DNA of 64,000 bases from Pseudomonadota bacterium (GTDB taxonomy: Bacteria; Desulfobacterota; Desulfovibrionia; Desulfovibrionales; Desulfomicrobiaceae): contig JAHIQM010000004.1 of NCBI GenBank assembly GCA_018902545.1, forward strand, positions 188,882 to 252,881, given 5' to 3'. The stretch's first letter is position 1. The number at the start of each line of letters is the position of its first letter. The notes below the pieces were generated by a model. It was not told the DNA's origin, ran no database searches, and saw only the letters and a program-made list of their open reading frames with translations. Below are positions 56,186 to 64,000 of the stretch, piece by piece. The position numbers were made by a program, and so were the translations under genes.

Positions 56186-56908
56186 ATGGAGTTACAGCGC
56201 AGAAGTGGGATGGCCCTGTGGCGGCAGATTCAGGATTGGCTGGAGTTCAGTATCAAAGAGGGGGAGATGCCGCCCGGCAGCAAACTGCCTACGGAGCAGG
56301 AGCTGGCCGGACGTTTTGGGGTCAACCGCCACACGGTGCGGCGGGCGCTGACATTGCTTGCGGAAAAGGAGCTCATCCGCACGGAACAGGGCAGCGGCAG
56401 CTTCGTGCGCGAACAGGTCATCGACTACGCCGTGGGAGCGCGCACCCGCTTCCATGAAAACCTGCTCCGCCAGGAACGCAAGCCGCGCGGGGAGCTTGTC
56501 TCGTCCGGCGTCATCCCCGCCACGACAGAGGTGGCCAGGGCCCTGGAACTGGAGAAAGGCGAGTCCGTCATCGTGCTCGAAACCCTTGGTGAAGCTGACG
56601 GAGTACGGATCTGTCTGGCCAGCGCCCATTTCCCCCAGGCCCGTTTTCCAGGCCTGGACGGGCATTTCCGCGAGACCGGGTCCGTGACCCAGGCACTGCG
56701 GCACTACGGGGTCATGGATTACCGCCGCAAGAGCACGCACATCTCAAGCCGCCTGCCCACCGCCAGGGAGGCCCGCATGCTGCGCCAGGCCAAGACACGG
56801 CCAGTACTTGTCACGGAGAGCATCAACGTCGATCCGAGGGAATGGCCTATAGAATTCTGCGAAACGAGGTTCGCTTCCGAGAGGGTGCATTTTATCATTG
56901 AAACCTGA
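56186..56908 (+). CDS. phnF: GntR/HutC-family regulator PhnF
   Basis: MALWRQIQDWLEFSIKEGEMPPGSKLPTEQELAGRFGVNRHTVRRALTLLAEKELIRTEQGSGSFV plus UTRA domain; divergent from phnG. Confidence 0.94.
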   Translation: MELQRRSGMALWRQIQDWLEFSIKEGEMPPGSKLPTEQELAGRFGVNRHTVRRALTLLAEKELIRTEQGSGSFVREQVIDYAVGARTRFHENLLRQERKPRGELVSSGVIPATTEVARALELEKGESVIVLETLGEADGVRICLASAHFPQARFPGLDGHFRETGSVTQALRHYGVMDYRRKSTHISSRLPTAREARMLRQAKTRPVLVTESINVDPREWPIEFCETRFASERVHFIIET

Positions 56909-57257
56909 CGATGGAGATCAGGCACGTCGCATGCAACGGAGCAGACAGGACGGCATGATCTCCTTGTGAAGAAACGCACTTATACTGACTGTATTACATT
57001 CGTATGCTTTCATGTTATATGGGAACAACTCAACCATATACACATATCCGTAAAAAACACATAACTTGCTGAAATTGTGGACACATAGAATCAACCTCTT
57101 TAACGTATCACAAAACAATGTATGACAAGAGGTTTTATAAACGCATCCTTGATTTAAATATATATACAGTCTATATTTAATTCGCCGATTTTTTGTGCGC
57201 ACCGACAGGACCTGCTTGCGGCGTCAAAGACGGTTTTTTTAATCAAGGGATCTGAGC

Positions 57258-58133
57258 ATGAAACATCTTCTTTGCGCATCCATAATTCTGTGCGCTTTTC
57301 TTTCCGGCTGCGCCACCACCACGACACAGCGTAACGTCATGGAGAGCTTTGGTCTGGCCACGGAGAGAGTCGGCCGCATGAGCGAGAGCGAATTTCTCTC
57401 CATGCGGGGCGAAGTCATCGAAATGAACTCGCTCATCATGGTGCTCGATAGAACAAAAGGCGCCCACAGCCAAGGCCATAACGAACCAGCCCATGCCGAA
57501 GCCACTGCCGATCGAGTCGCCGCCAGCAAAGCCTTACGCATGTACGGCGACCTGCTCATGCGCCTGGCCGCAGATGATCGAACGGAGATGGTCCGCAGAT
57601 CGGCCAGAGTGTTTCTGGACAATATAGCGGAAACGCTGGGGCCGGAAGTGAGTGTCGAACAGGAAGAAGCCTTGCAGCGAGTGGCCCAGGGCCTTTCCGC
57701 CCGCTGGGCTTCGTCGAAAAAGGCCGAGACTGCCCGGTCCGTCGTGCTGGCTTTCGAAGGAGCCGTGACGACGCTGACCACCAGGCTGATGGCCGATTTT
57801 TCAGTGGAGGAATCCTCTACCAGCTATCTGAAGACCTACACGGACACGGCCAGGGAGCTCAAGACAAGGGCATCGGCCGTCATCGACGCCGGGGACAAGG
57901 TTGACCTGCAGGAGCGAGACAAGGCCGTGCAGGCCCTTCTGCTGGCGCAAAAATCGCTCTTGAGGGCGGAAGCCATCGGCGCACGGATACACGAGTGCAT
58001 GGCGACCCTGCAGCAGGCCAATGCCCATGTTGCATCGGCAATCCGCAACGACAGCTATGACCTGCTTCAGATCAGGGAATACGGAAAACAGATCCAGAAG
58101 ATCGGCACCATGCAGCAGGTGCTCTCCCGCTAA
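57258..58133 (+). CDS. Uncharacterised lipoprotein
   Basis: Lipobox MKHLLCASIILCAFLSGCATTTT; helical 291 aa protein. Confidence 0.8.
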   Translation: MKHLLCASIILCAFLSGCATTTTQRNVMESFGLATERVGRMSESEFLSMRGEVIEMNSLIMVLDRTKGAHSQGHNEPAHAEATADRVAASKALRMYGDLLMRLAADDRTEMVRRSARVFLDNIAETLGPEVSVEQEEALQRVAQGLSARWASSKKAETARSVVLAFEGAVTTLTTRLMADFSVEESSTSYLKTYTDTARELKTRASAVIDAGDKVDLQERDKAVQALLLAQKSLLRAEAIGARIHECMATLQQANAHVASAIRNDSYDLLQIREYGKQIQKIGTMQQVLSR

Positions 58134-58155
58134 AAGACAAGGACAAAGCTGACAA

Positions 58156-58210
58156 AGCCTCCCGTAAAGGAGGCTCATTTCAATAAAAAAGGGCAACCGG
58201 AAGCTGCCCT
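58156..58210. terminator. Paired hairpins between convergent lipoprotein and methyltransferase-like genes
   Basis: AGCCTCC-CGTAAA-GGAGGCT and GGGCA-ACCGGAAGC-TGCCC. Confidence 0.6.
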
Positions 58211-58222
58211 CGTCACACGGGT

Positions 58223-58675
58223 TCAGTCCCGAGCGCAGGACGGCAACGGGAGCAAGCGGCTGACTCGCTCACGGTAGGCCTGATAGACCTCGCCGAACTG
58301 GTCTTCAAGCGCAAGCTCCTCGGCTCCCACATTCCTGAAGAAAAGAAACGCTGCCACCAGAATGCCGAGAATGCCGAGATTGGTGTTCAGAATCAGGCAC
58401 AGTCCGGGCATGAGTCCAAACAGGTTGGACGCCATGACCGGGTTGCGGCTCCAGGCGAAGGGGCCGGACTCGACCAGCATGTAGCCCTCGCCCTTCTTCA
58501 GTTCCCGCACGGCCAGAACCAAGCCGACCAGGCCCGCCGCCAACCACAGAAAACCTACCACCGAACCGATCATGAACCAGTCGGTGCGCAGAACGAGATT
58601 TTCAAAAACACTGCCCGCCACAATGATCCCATATCCGGGGCCGAGCACTTTTAAGGCAAGACTTCTTGTATTCAT
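58223..58675 (-). CDS. Isoprenylcysteine methyltransferase-like/NnrU-like membrane protein
   Basis: ELKKGEGYMLVESGPFAWSRNPVMASNLFGLMPGLCLILN...ALEDQFGEVYQAYRERVSRLLP. Confidence 0.75.
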   Translation of the reverse strand: MNTRSLALKVLGPGYGIIVAGSVFENLVLRTDWFMIGSVVGFLWLAAGLVGLVLAVRELKKGEGYMLVESGPFAWSRNPVMASNLFGLMPGLCLILNTNLGILGILVAAFLFFRNVGAEELALEDQFGEVYQAYRERVSRLLPLPSCARD

Positions 58676-58752
58676 GACGTTCTCCTCAGAGGCGAATTTG
58701 GGTATGCCATCATTAGTACTCACCTATACCACCACCCGCCCAGATTGAAAAG

Positions 58753-58782
58753 AACCCGGCCGGATTATTCCGGACCGGGCTT
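58753..58782 (-). terminator. Terminator downstream of the ABC-F gene
   Basis: Reverse strand AGCCCGGTCCGGAATAATCCGGCCGGGTTCTTTT. Confidence 0.75.
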
Positions 58783-58794
58783 TTAGATTCAAGC

Positions 58795-60477
58795 TTAACG
58801 AGTCAGCTGACGATAGCGGATGCGGCGCGGCACCGCCAGAGTGTTGCCAGTGCGGCGCTTCAGATCCTTTTCGTATTCCGAATAGTTGCCCTCAAACCAA
58901 ACCACCTGGCTGTCACCCTCGAAGGCCAGGATGTGGGTCGCGATGCGGTCCAGGAACCAGCGGTCATGGGAAATGACTACCGCACATCCGGCGAAGTTCT
59001 CCAGAGCCTCTTCCAGGGCGCGCATGGTGTTCACGTCAAGGTCATTGGTCGGTTCGTCCAGCAGCAGCACGTTGGCCTCTTTTTTCAGCATCAGCGCCAG
59101 GTGCAGCCGGTTGCGCTCGCCACCGGAGAGCATGCCCACGGTCTTCTGCTGGTCAGGTCCGGCGAAGTTGAATTTGCTGACGTAGGCGCGGGAGTTGATC
59201 TCGCGCCCGCCCAGGCTGATCGTGTCGTAACCGTCCGAGACCATCTCCCAGACAGTCTTCTTGGAGTCGAGGACGCCGCGGTCCTGATCCACGTGGGCCA
59301 GCTTCACGGTCTGGCCGAGGCGGATCTCCCCGCTGTCGGGCTGTTCCTGACCGGTGATCATGCGGAAAAGCGTAGTCTTGCCCGCGCCGTTGGGCCCGAT
59401 GACACCGACGATGCCGCCCGGAGGCAGGGCAAAATTCATGTCCTCGATGAGCAGCTTGTCCTCGTAGGCTTTCTTCACGTGGTGGGCCTCGATGACCACG
59501 TCACCCAGACGCGGGCCTGAGGGGATGAAAAGTTCCAAGGTCTTGATCTTGTCTTTGGTATCCTGGTTGAGCAGGTTTTCATAGGACGAGATTCTGGCCT
59601 TGGCCTTGGCATGGCGGCCTTTGGGCGACATGTTGATCCACTCCAGCTCGTGCTTGAGGGTCCGCTGGCGGGCGCTCTCCTCCTTCTCCTCCTGGGCCAG
59701 GCGGTTCTGCTTCTGCTGGAGCCACGAGGAATAGTTGCCCTTCCACGGGATGCCCACGCCCCGGTCCAGTTCCAGAATCCAGCCCGCCACGTTGTCGAGA
59801 AAGTAGCGATCATGGGTCACGGCGATGATGGTGCCTTCGTACTGCTGCAGATGATGCTCAAGCCAGGCGATGGTCTCAGCGTCAAGATGGTTGGTGGGCT
59901 CGTCAAGGAGCAGGATGTCGGGCTTCTGCAGCAGCAGGCGGCACAGGGCCACGCGGCGCTTCTCACCGCCGGACAGAACGCCGATCTTGGTCTCGGGCTC
60001 GGGGCAGCGCAGGGCCTCCATGGCCATCTCCAGCTTGGAGTCGAGGTCCCAGGCGTCGGCGGCGTCGAGCTTCTCCTGCACCTCGGCCTGACGGGCGATA
60101 AGTGCGTCCATCTCGTCGTCGCTCATGGGCTCGGCGAATTTGGCGTTGATCTCCTCGAACTGCTGCAAAAGGTCCACAGTCTCCTGCACGGCCTCCTGCA
60201 CGATCTCGCGCACGGTCCGCTCCGGGTCGAGGATCGGCTCCTGCTCCAGATAGCCCACGGAATAACCGGGAGAGATGACGATCTGGCCGTTATACTCCTT
60301 GTCCACCCCGGCCATGATCTTGAGCAGCGAGCTCTTGCCGGACCCGTTCAGGCCCAGCACGCCGATCTTGGCGCCGTAGAAAAAGGACAGGGAGATATCC
60401 TTGATAACCGGTTTCTTGTCGTAAAACCGGGACACCTTCAGCATGGAATAGATAATCTTGTTTGGTTCGTCGCTCAT
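58795..60477 (-). CDS. ettA: ABC-F translational throttle protein EttA
   Basis: MSDEPNKIIYSMLKVSRFYDKKPVIKDISLSFFYGAKIGVLGLNGSGKSSLLKIMAGVD; two ABC cassettes with LSGGE motifs. Confidence 0.94.
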   Translation of the reverse strand: MSDEPNKIIYSMLKVSRFYDKKPVIKDISLSFFYGAKIGVLGLNGSGKSSLLKIMAGVDKEYNGQIVISPGYSVGYLEQEPILDPERTVREIVQEAVQETVDLLQQFEEINAKFAEPMSDDEMDALIARQAEVQEKLDAADAWDLDSKLEMAMEALRCPEPETKIGVLSGGEKRRVALCRLLLQKPDILLLDEPTNHLDAETIAWLEHHLQQYEGTIIAVTHDRYFLDNVAGWILELDRGVGIPWKGNYSSWLQQKQNRLAQEEKEESARQRTLKHELEWINMSPKGRHAKAKARISSYENLLNQDTKDKIKTLELFIPSGPRLGDVVIEAHHVKKAYEDKLLIEDMNFALPPGGIVGVIGPNGAGKTTLFRMITGQEQPDSGEIRLGQTVKLAHVDQDRGVLDSKKTVWEMVSDGYDTISLGGREINSRAYVSKFNFAGPDQQKTVGMLSGGERNRLHLALMLKKEANVLLLDEPTNDLDVNTMRALEEALENFAGCAVVISHDRWFLDRIATHILAFEGDSQVVWFEGNYSEYEKDLKRRTGNTLAVPRRIRYRQLTR

Positions 60478-60599
60478 GATAACCTCAGATATGATTTTGT
60501 TTGCGTAATGCCTTCCGGCCCATAAATTGGCAAGGGCCGGGAATGAGAGCGGCCGACAGTAGGCCGGCCGCATTTCGTAAAGTTTGAGGCCTGTAAAGC

Positions 60600-61268
60600 C
60601 TAGTGGCCGAAGCCGGGTATTTCCAGTCTCTTTTCCAGCCTGCGCAGACCATAGGATGCCACGGTGACCAGAAACAGGTAATAAACGCCCACGACCATGA
60701 AAACCTCACTGAAACGAAAGGTTTCGCTGGCCACGATCTTGGCCTGCCCGGTCAGTTCGAAGCAGGTGATGACGTAGGCCAGGGAGGAGTACTTGATCAG
60801 GTACACGATCTCGTTCCCGCACCCGGGAAGGGCCCGGCGAAAGGCCTGGGGGATGATGATCCAGACCAGGGTCGTGAAGGTGGAGAATCCCAGGGCCTGC
60901 GCTGCGAGCACCTGCCCGCGCTTGATGGAAAGCAGCCCGCCGCGGATATACTCCGAATGGTACGCGGCGCTGCACAGGGTGAACCCGATCACCGCCGCAG
61001 TGTAGGGCTGAAAATAGATGCCCACGTTCGGAAGGCCGAAATAAAGGATGAAAAGCTGGATCACCAGCGGCGTGCCTCGAAAAAGCGCGGCATAACCGTT
61101 GGCCAGGGCACCCAGGAATCCACCTCCGAAGGCCCGGCATGCCCCCACAACCACGCCGAAAAAAATGCCCAGGATCGCCGAGGGCACGATGAGTTGCAGA
61201 CTCACGATCACGCCCTTGTTCAAGGCCGGCAGCAAGCGTTCGAGCAGAAAGACGAACTCCTCGTTCAT
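60600..61268 (-). CDS. Polar amino acid ABC transporter permease
   Basis: GACRAFGGGFLGALANGYAALFRGTPLVIQLFILYFGLP...FRRALPGCGNEIVYLIKYSSLAYVI. Confidence 0.92.
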   Translation of the reverse strand: MNEEFVFLLERLLPALNKGVIVSLQLIVPSAILGIFFGVVVGACRAFGGGFLGALANGYAALFRGTPLVIQLFILYFGLPNVGIYFQPYTAAVIGFTLCSAAYHSEYIRGGLLSIKRGQVLAAQALGFSTFTTLVWIIIPQAFRRALPGCGNEIVYLIKYSSLAYVITCFELTGQAKIVASETFRFSEVFMVVGVYYLFLVTVASYGLRRLEKRLEIPGFGH

Positions 61269-62038
61269 GCGCCGGCGCCCTCGACATCGAGAATCTGGGA
61301 GCAGAAATCAAGGGTGCGTGTACCCGAGCCCTCGGCCAAGAGATCCTTGGGGCTGCCCTGCTCAATGATCCGGCCCTCCTGCATGAAGAGCACCTCGTCG
61401 GCCAGAGAGCGGGTGAAGCCCATCTGGTGCGTGGCCATGACCATAGTCATGCCGTTCTGGGCCAGACCACGGATGACGGTCAGCACCTCGCTGACCAGTT
61501 CAGGGTCAAGGGCGGAGGTCGGCTCGTCCAGCAGCATGACCTTGGGATCCATCGCCAGGGCACGCGCGATGGAAACGCGCTGCTTCTGCCCACCGGAGAG
61601 TTCGGCGGGGTAAAGGTGCCCCTTGTCAGCGAGGCCGACCCGGTCCAGCTCGGCCTTGGCGCGGGCCTTGGCCTGGGCGCGGCTCATGCCCTTGACCTTG
61701 CGCAGGGCGATGCTGACGTTTTCCGTGGCGGTCAGGTGGTCGAAGAGGTTGAAATCCTGAAAAATCATGCCCACATGCTGACGGAATTCGCACAACTCGC
61801 GAGCCTTGCGCGGATCAACGCGCCGTCCTTCCAACTCGATCTCGCCCCGGTCCGGCACGAGAAGATAGTTCATGCACTGCAGGAGCGTACTCTTGCCGCC
61901 GCCGGAAGGCCCGATGAGCACCTTCATTTCGCCTTCATAGAGGTCCAGGCTCACGGACCTCAGTATCTCGCGGCCACCCAGCTCCTTGGAAATCCCATGC
62001 ACCCGCATGAGCGGGGTCTTTGTATTCATGTTCGCCAT
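61265..62038 (-). CDS. Polar amino acid ABC transporter ATP-binding protein
   Basis: GPSGGGKSTLLQCMNYLL...LSGGQKQRVSIARALAMDPKVMLLDEPTSALDPELVSEVL. Confidence 0.95.
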   Translation of the reverse strand: MANMNTKTPLMRVHGISKELGGREILRSVSLDLYEGEMKVLIGPSGGGKSTLLQCMNYLLVPDRGEIELEGRRVDPRKARELCEFRQHVGMIFQDFNLFDHLTATENVSIALRKVKGMSRAQAKARAKAELDRVGLADKGHLYPAELSGGQKQRVSIARALAMDPKVMLLDEPTSALDPELVSEVLTVIRGLAQNGMTMVMATHQMGFTRSLADEVLFMQEGRIIEQGSPKDLLAEGSGTRTLDFCSQILDVEGAGA

Positions 62039-62706
62039 TAATGCACATAACCCTTTATTCTGACACGTTTTTCCAATGCACGCAGGGCCACGACCCCAGC
62101 CCAGGTCAACAGGAAATAGAGCACCGCCGCACTGACGTACATGGGCAGGTGCTGATAGGTCCGCGAGGCCACGAAGTGGGTCCGGGCCATGATCTCACTG
62201 GCCCCGAGCACAAAAGCCAGGGCCGAATCCTTGAGGATGATGGAGTATTCGTTGGACCAGCCCGGAATGGACAGGCGCAGGGCCTGGGGCAGGATGATGG
62301 AGCGGATGGCCAGGCCGTCGGACATGCCCAGCGCGCGCGCCGCCTTGAGCTGACCCTTGGACAGGGACAGGATGGAGCCGCGAAAAATCTGGGACTGATA
62401 AGCACCGCTGGTCATGCCGAGCACGACGGTGGCCGCCGCCACGGCGCTCAAATTGAGCCCCATAAAATTGAACAGCCCGAAATAGAAGAGAAAAAGCAGC
62501 ACCAGGATGGGCACACCGCGAAAAAACCAGACATAGAGGCCGCACAGAGTTCGCACCGTCCAGTGGCCGTACACCTGCCCCACAGCCAGGGGCACGCCGA
62601 TGAAAAGGCCCAGGAACATGGCGCCGACCACTGCGGTCACAGTGATGGCCGCGCCCTGCAGTACATACGGCAGGGCGTCCAGGAGGACGGTGACAGTTTC
62701 GTTCAT
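62038..62706 (-). CDS. Polar amino acid ABC transporter permease
   Basis: LCGLYVWFFRGVPILVLLFLFYFGLF...LRLSIPGWSNEYSIILKDSALAFVLG. Start could be 62739. Confidence 0.9.
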   Translation of the reverse strand: MNETVTVLLDALPYVLQGAAITVTAVVGAMFLGLFIGVPLAVGQVYGHWTVRTLCGLYVWFFRGVPILVLLFLFYFGLFNFMGLNLSAVAAATVVLGMTSGAYQSQIFRGSILSLSKGQLKAARALGMSDGLAIRSIILPQALRLSIPGWSNEYSIILKDSALAFVLGASEIMARTHFVASRTYQHLPMYVSAAVLYFLLTWAGVVALRALEKRVRIKGYVH

Positions 62707-62737
62707 GGTCGGGGCGAAATCCTTGGCGAGGCTTGGC

Positions 62738-62776
62738 AAAAAAACGGGAAGGCCGGAGCATTGCCAGGCCTTCCCG
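62738..62776 (-). terminator. Intrinsic terminator/attenuator between binding-protein and permease genes
   Basis: Reverse strand CGGGAAGGCC-TGGCAATGCTCC-GGCCTTCCCG followed by TTTTTTT. Confidence 0.85.
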
Positions 62777-62797
62777 AGGTATCGTGCAAAGGTCGAA

Positions 62798-63556
62798 CTA
62801 CTTGTTCAGGTGCTTGGCGATGAGCTCTTCCCAGTAGGGATCGGCTTTCAGCATCTCGAAGCCCTTGTTCAGCTTGTCGAGCAGGTCCGTGTCTTCCTTG
62901 CGCACGGCGGCGCCAAAGGGCTCGATCTCGCCGAAAACGCCGATGATCTGTACGGGTCTCTTGGTTTCCGCGTCGCGAGCCGGGGGATAGTTCATGCCGG
63001 CGGCGTCGATGCGGCCGTTGACCAGATCTTCGATGGCCATGGGAGCGGAATCATACAACTTGATGGAGAACTTCCAGCCCTGCTTTTCCTTCTCGTCGGC
63101 CATCCACTTGGCTTCGGAGGTGCCGGCCTGCATGCCCACGGTCAATTCCTGGCCATAGATTTCCTCGGCCTTGAGCGCGGATTCCTTCTTGGTCACGAAC
63201 ACGTTCTTCACTTCCCAGTAGGGGGCGGTGAAGTTGACCTTCTCGGCGCGTTCGGCGGTGATGGTCATGCCGGAGCAGATGAAGTCGATCTTCTTGGCCA
63301 GCAGGTTGGGGATAATGCCATCCCAGTCCACGGGCACGTGCTTGACCTTGAAGCCCATCTTCTCGGCGATCCAGTCCACAGCGTCGACATCAAAGCCGCT
63401 GGGCTTGCCGCTCTGGTCCACGTAGGCGAACGGAGGATAGTTGGCGTCGATGCCGTTCAAAAGGACTTTGTCCTCGGCCAGGGCCGGACCGGCAGCCATA
63501 CACAGGAGGCAGGCGATCACAAAAGCAGCGCGTTTCAGCATGTTGTTCATCCTCAT
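62798..63556 (-). CDS. Polar amino acid ABC transporter substrate-binding protein
   Basis: Signal peptide MLKRAAFVIACLLCMAAGPALA; DANYPPFAYVDQSGKPSGFDVDAVDWIAEKMGFKVKHV. Confidence 0.93.
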   Translation of the reverse strand: MRMNNMLKRAAFVIACLLCMAAGPALAEDKVLLNGIDANYPPFAYVDQSGKPSGFDVDAVDWIAEKMGFKVKHVPVDWDGIIPNLLAKKIDFICSGMTITAERAEKVNFTAPYWEVKNVFVTKKESALKAEEIYGQELTVGMQAGTSEAKWMADEKEKQGWKFSIKLYDSAPMAIEDLVNGRIDAAGMNYPPARDAETKRPVQIIGVFGEIEPFGAAVRKEDTDLLDKLNKGFEMLKADPYWEELIAKHLNK

Positions 63557-63745
63557 GAAAACGTTTGACAAAAAATCAGGTTCCCCCACAAGTACTCACG
63601 AACCGGCCCGGTCCGAACATCCAGGCCGCCGAACCAGTTCTTTTTGCGGCACAACGCGGCCAAATGCCGAATGATTTGCAGCGTTGTGACACAAGCGACA
63701 CAGATATATTCATTTTTCAAAAACCGCAACACATGCCCGGCCCTC

Positions 63746-64000
63746 ATGGAAATGCCCAAGAACCAAAAGAAAGCGTACCTTTGCGGGCTTGCCGCGGTCT
63801 GCCTGTGGTCCACCGTGGCCACGGCCTTCAAGCTGTCGCTTCGCCACCTGGGGCCGGAACCGCTGGTCTTCTACGCCAGCCTGACCTCGGTCCTGGTCTT
63901 GACCCTGATCCTGGCCTTTAAGGGTCGACTGGGGGAGCTTACTCGATTGACCTGGAAGGACGCGCGCTTCTCCCTGTTTCTGGGCGGCCTCAACCCCTTC
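63746..64000 (+). CDS. EamA/DMT-family transporter (truncated by window end)
   Basis: Translation MEMPKNQKKAYLCGLAAVCLWSTVATAFKLSLRHLGPEPLVFYASLTSVLVLTLILAF. Confidence 0.85.
   Translation, partial: MEMPKNQKKAYLCGLAAVCLWSTVATAFKLSLRHLGPEPLVFYASLTSVLVLTLILAFKGRLGELTRLTWKDARFSLFLGGLNPF

Noticed and set aside
56930-57200. AT-rich stretch possibly encoding an ncRNA
   Set aside because: Locally AT-rich with weak dyads only; no convincing structured RNA or promoter/terminator pair.

Overview
64 kb window from a GC-rich genome. Gene content (Flx-Hdr, group III-like nif with nifI1/nifI2, rubrerythrin-like protein) suggests an anaerobic sulfate-reducing deltaproteobacterium of Desulfovibrionales/Desulfomicrobium type; this is inference only. 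In order: the 5' end of cheA and a STAS gene; a REC-PAS-GGDEF-EAL regulator; a FAD dehydrogenase; typA; a zinc-ribbon/Tudor-like orphan; a YbaK-type deacylase; a NERD protein; a first phosphonate-type ABC transporter (phnDCEE); a rubrerythrin-like gene; a complete hdrCBA-flxDCBA operon; two PilZ genes; a D,D-carboxypeptidase; a compact nif cluster (nifH-I1-I2-D-K-nifX-like-fdx-E-N-B with divergent nifV and a perfect sigma54 -24/-12 site); a hybrid kinase and a TPR/pseudo-receiver protein; and a two-armed C-P lyase locus. The right arm is phnGHIJKLMN plus a hexapeptide transferase with divergent phnF; the left arm is phnCDE, a second phnM and a DUF1045 gene. Between the arms lies a small island with NYN/OST-HTH and two toxin-antitoxin pairs. 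The window ends with a lipoprotein, a methyltransferase-like membrane protein, an EttA-like ABC-F protein, a polar amino-acid ABC transporter and a truncated EamA transporter. Main second-look items: an identical GTATAGAC operator core upstream of both phn arms, DUF1045 as a possible PhnP replacement, structured intercistronic elements in the nif operon (a long palindrome after nifH, a GC hairpin after nifK, heptad repeats before nifE), and an orphan zinc-ribbon/Tudor-like gene with a terminator-like leader hairpin. No tRNA, rRNA, CRISPR array or transposase was recognised.
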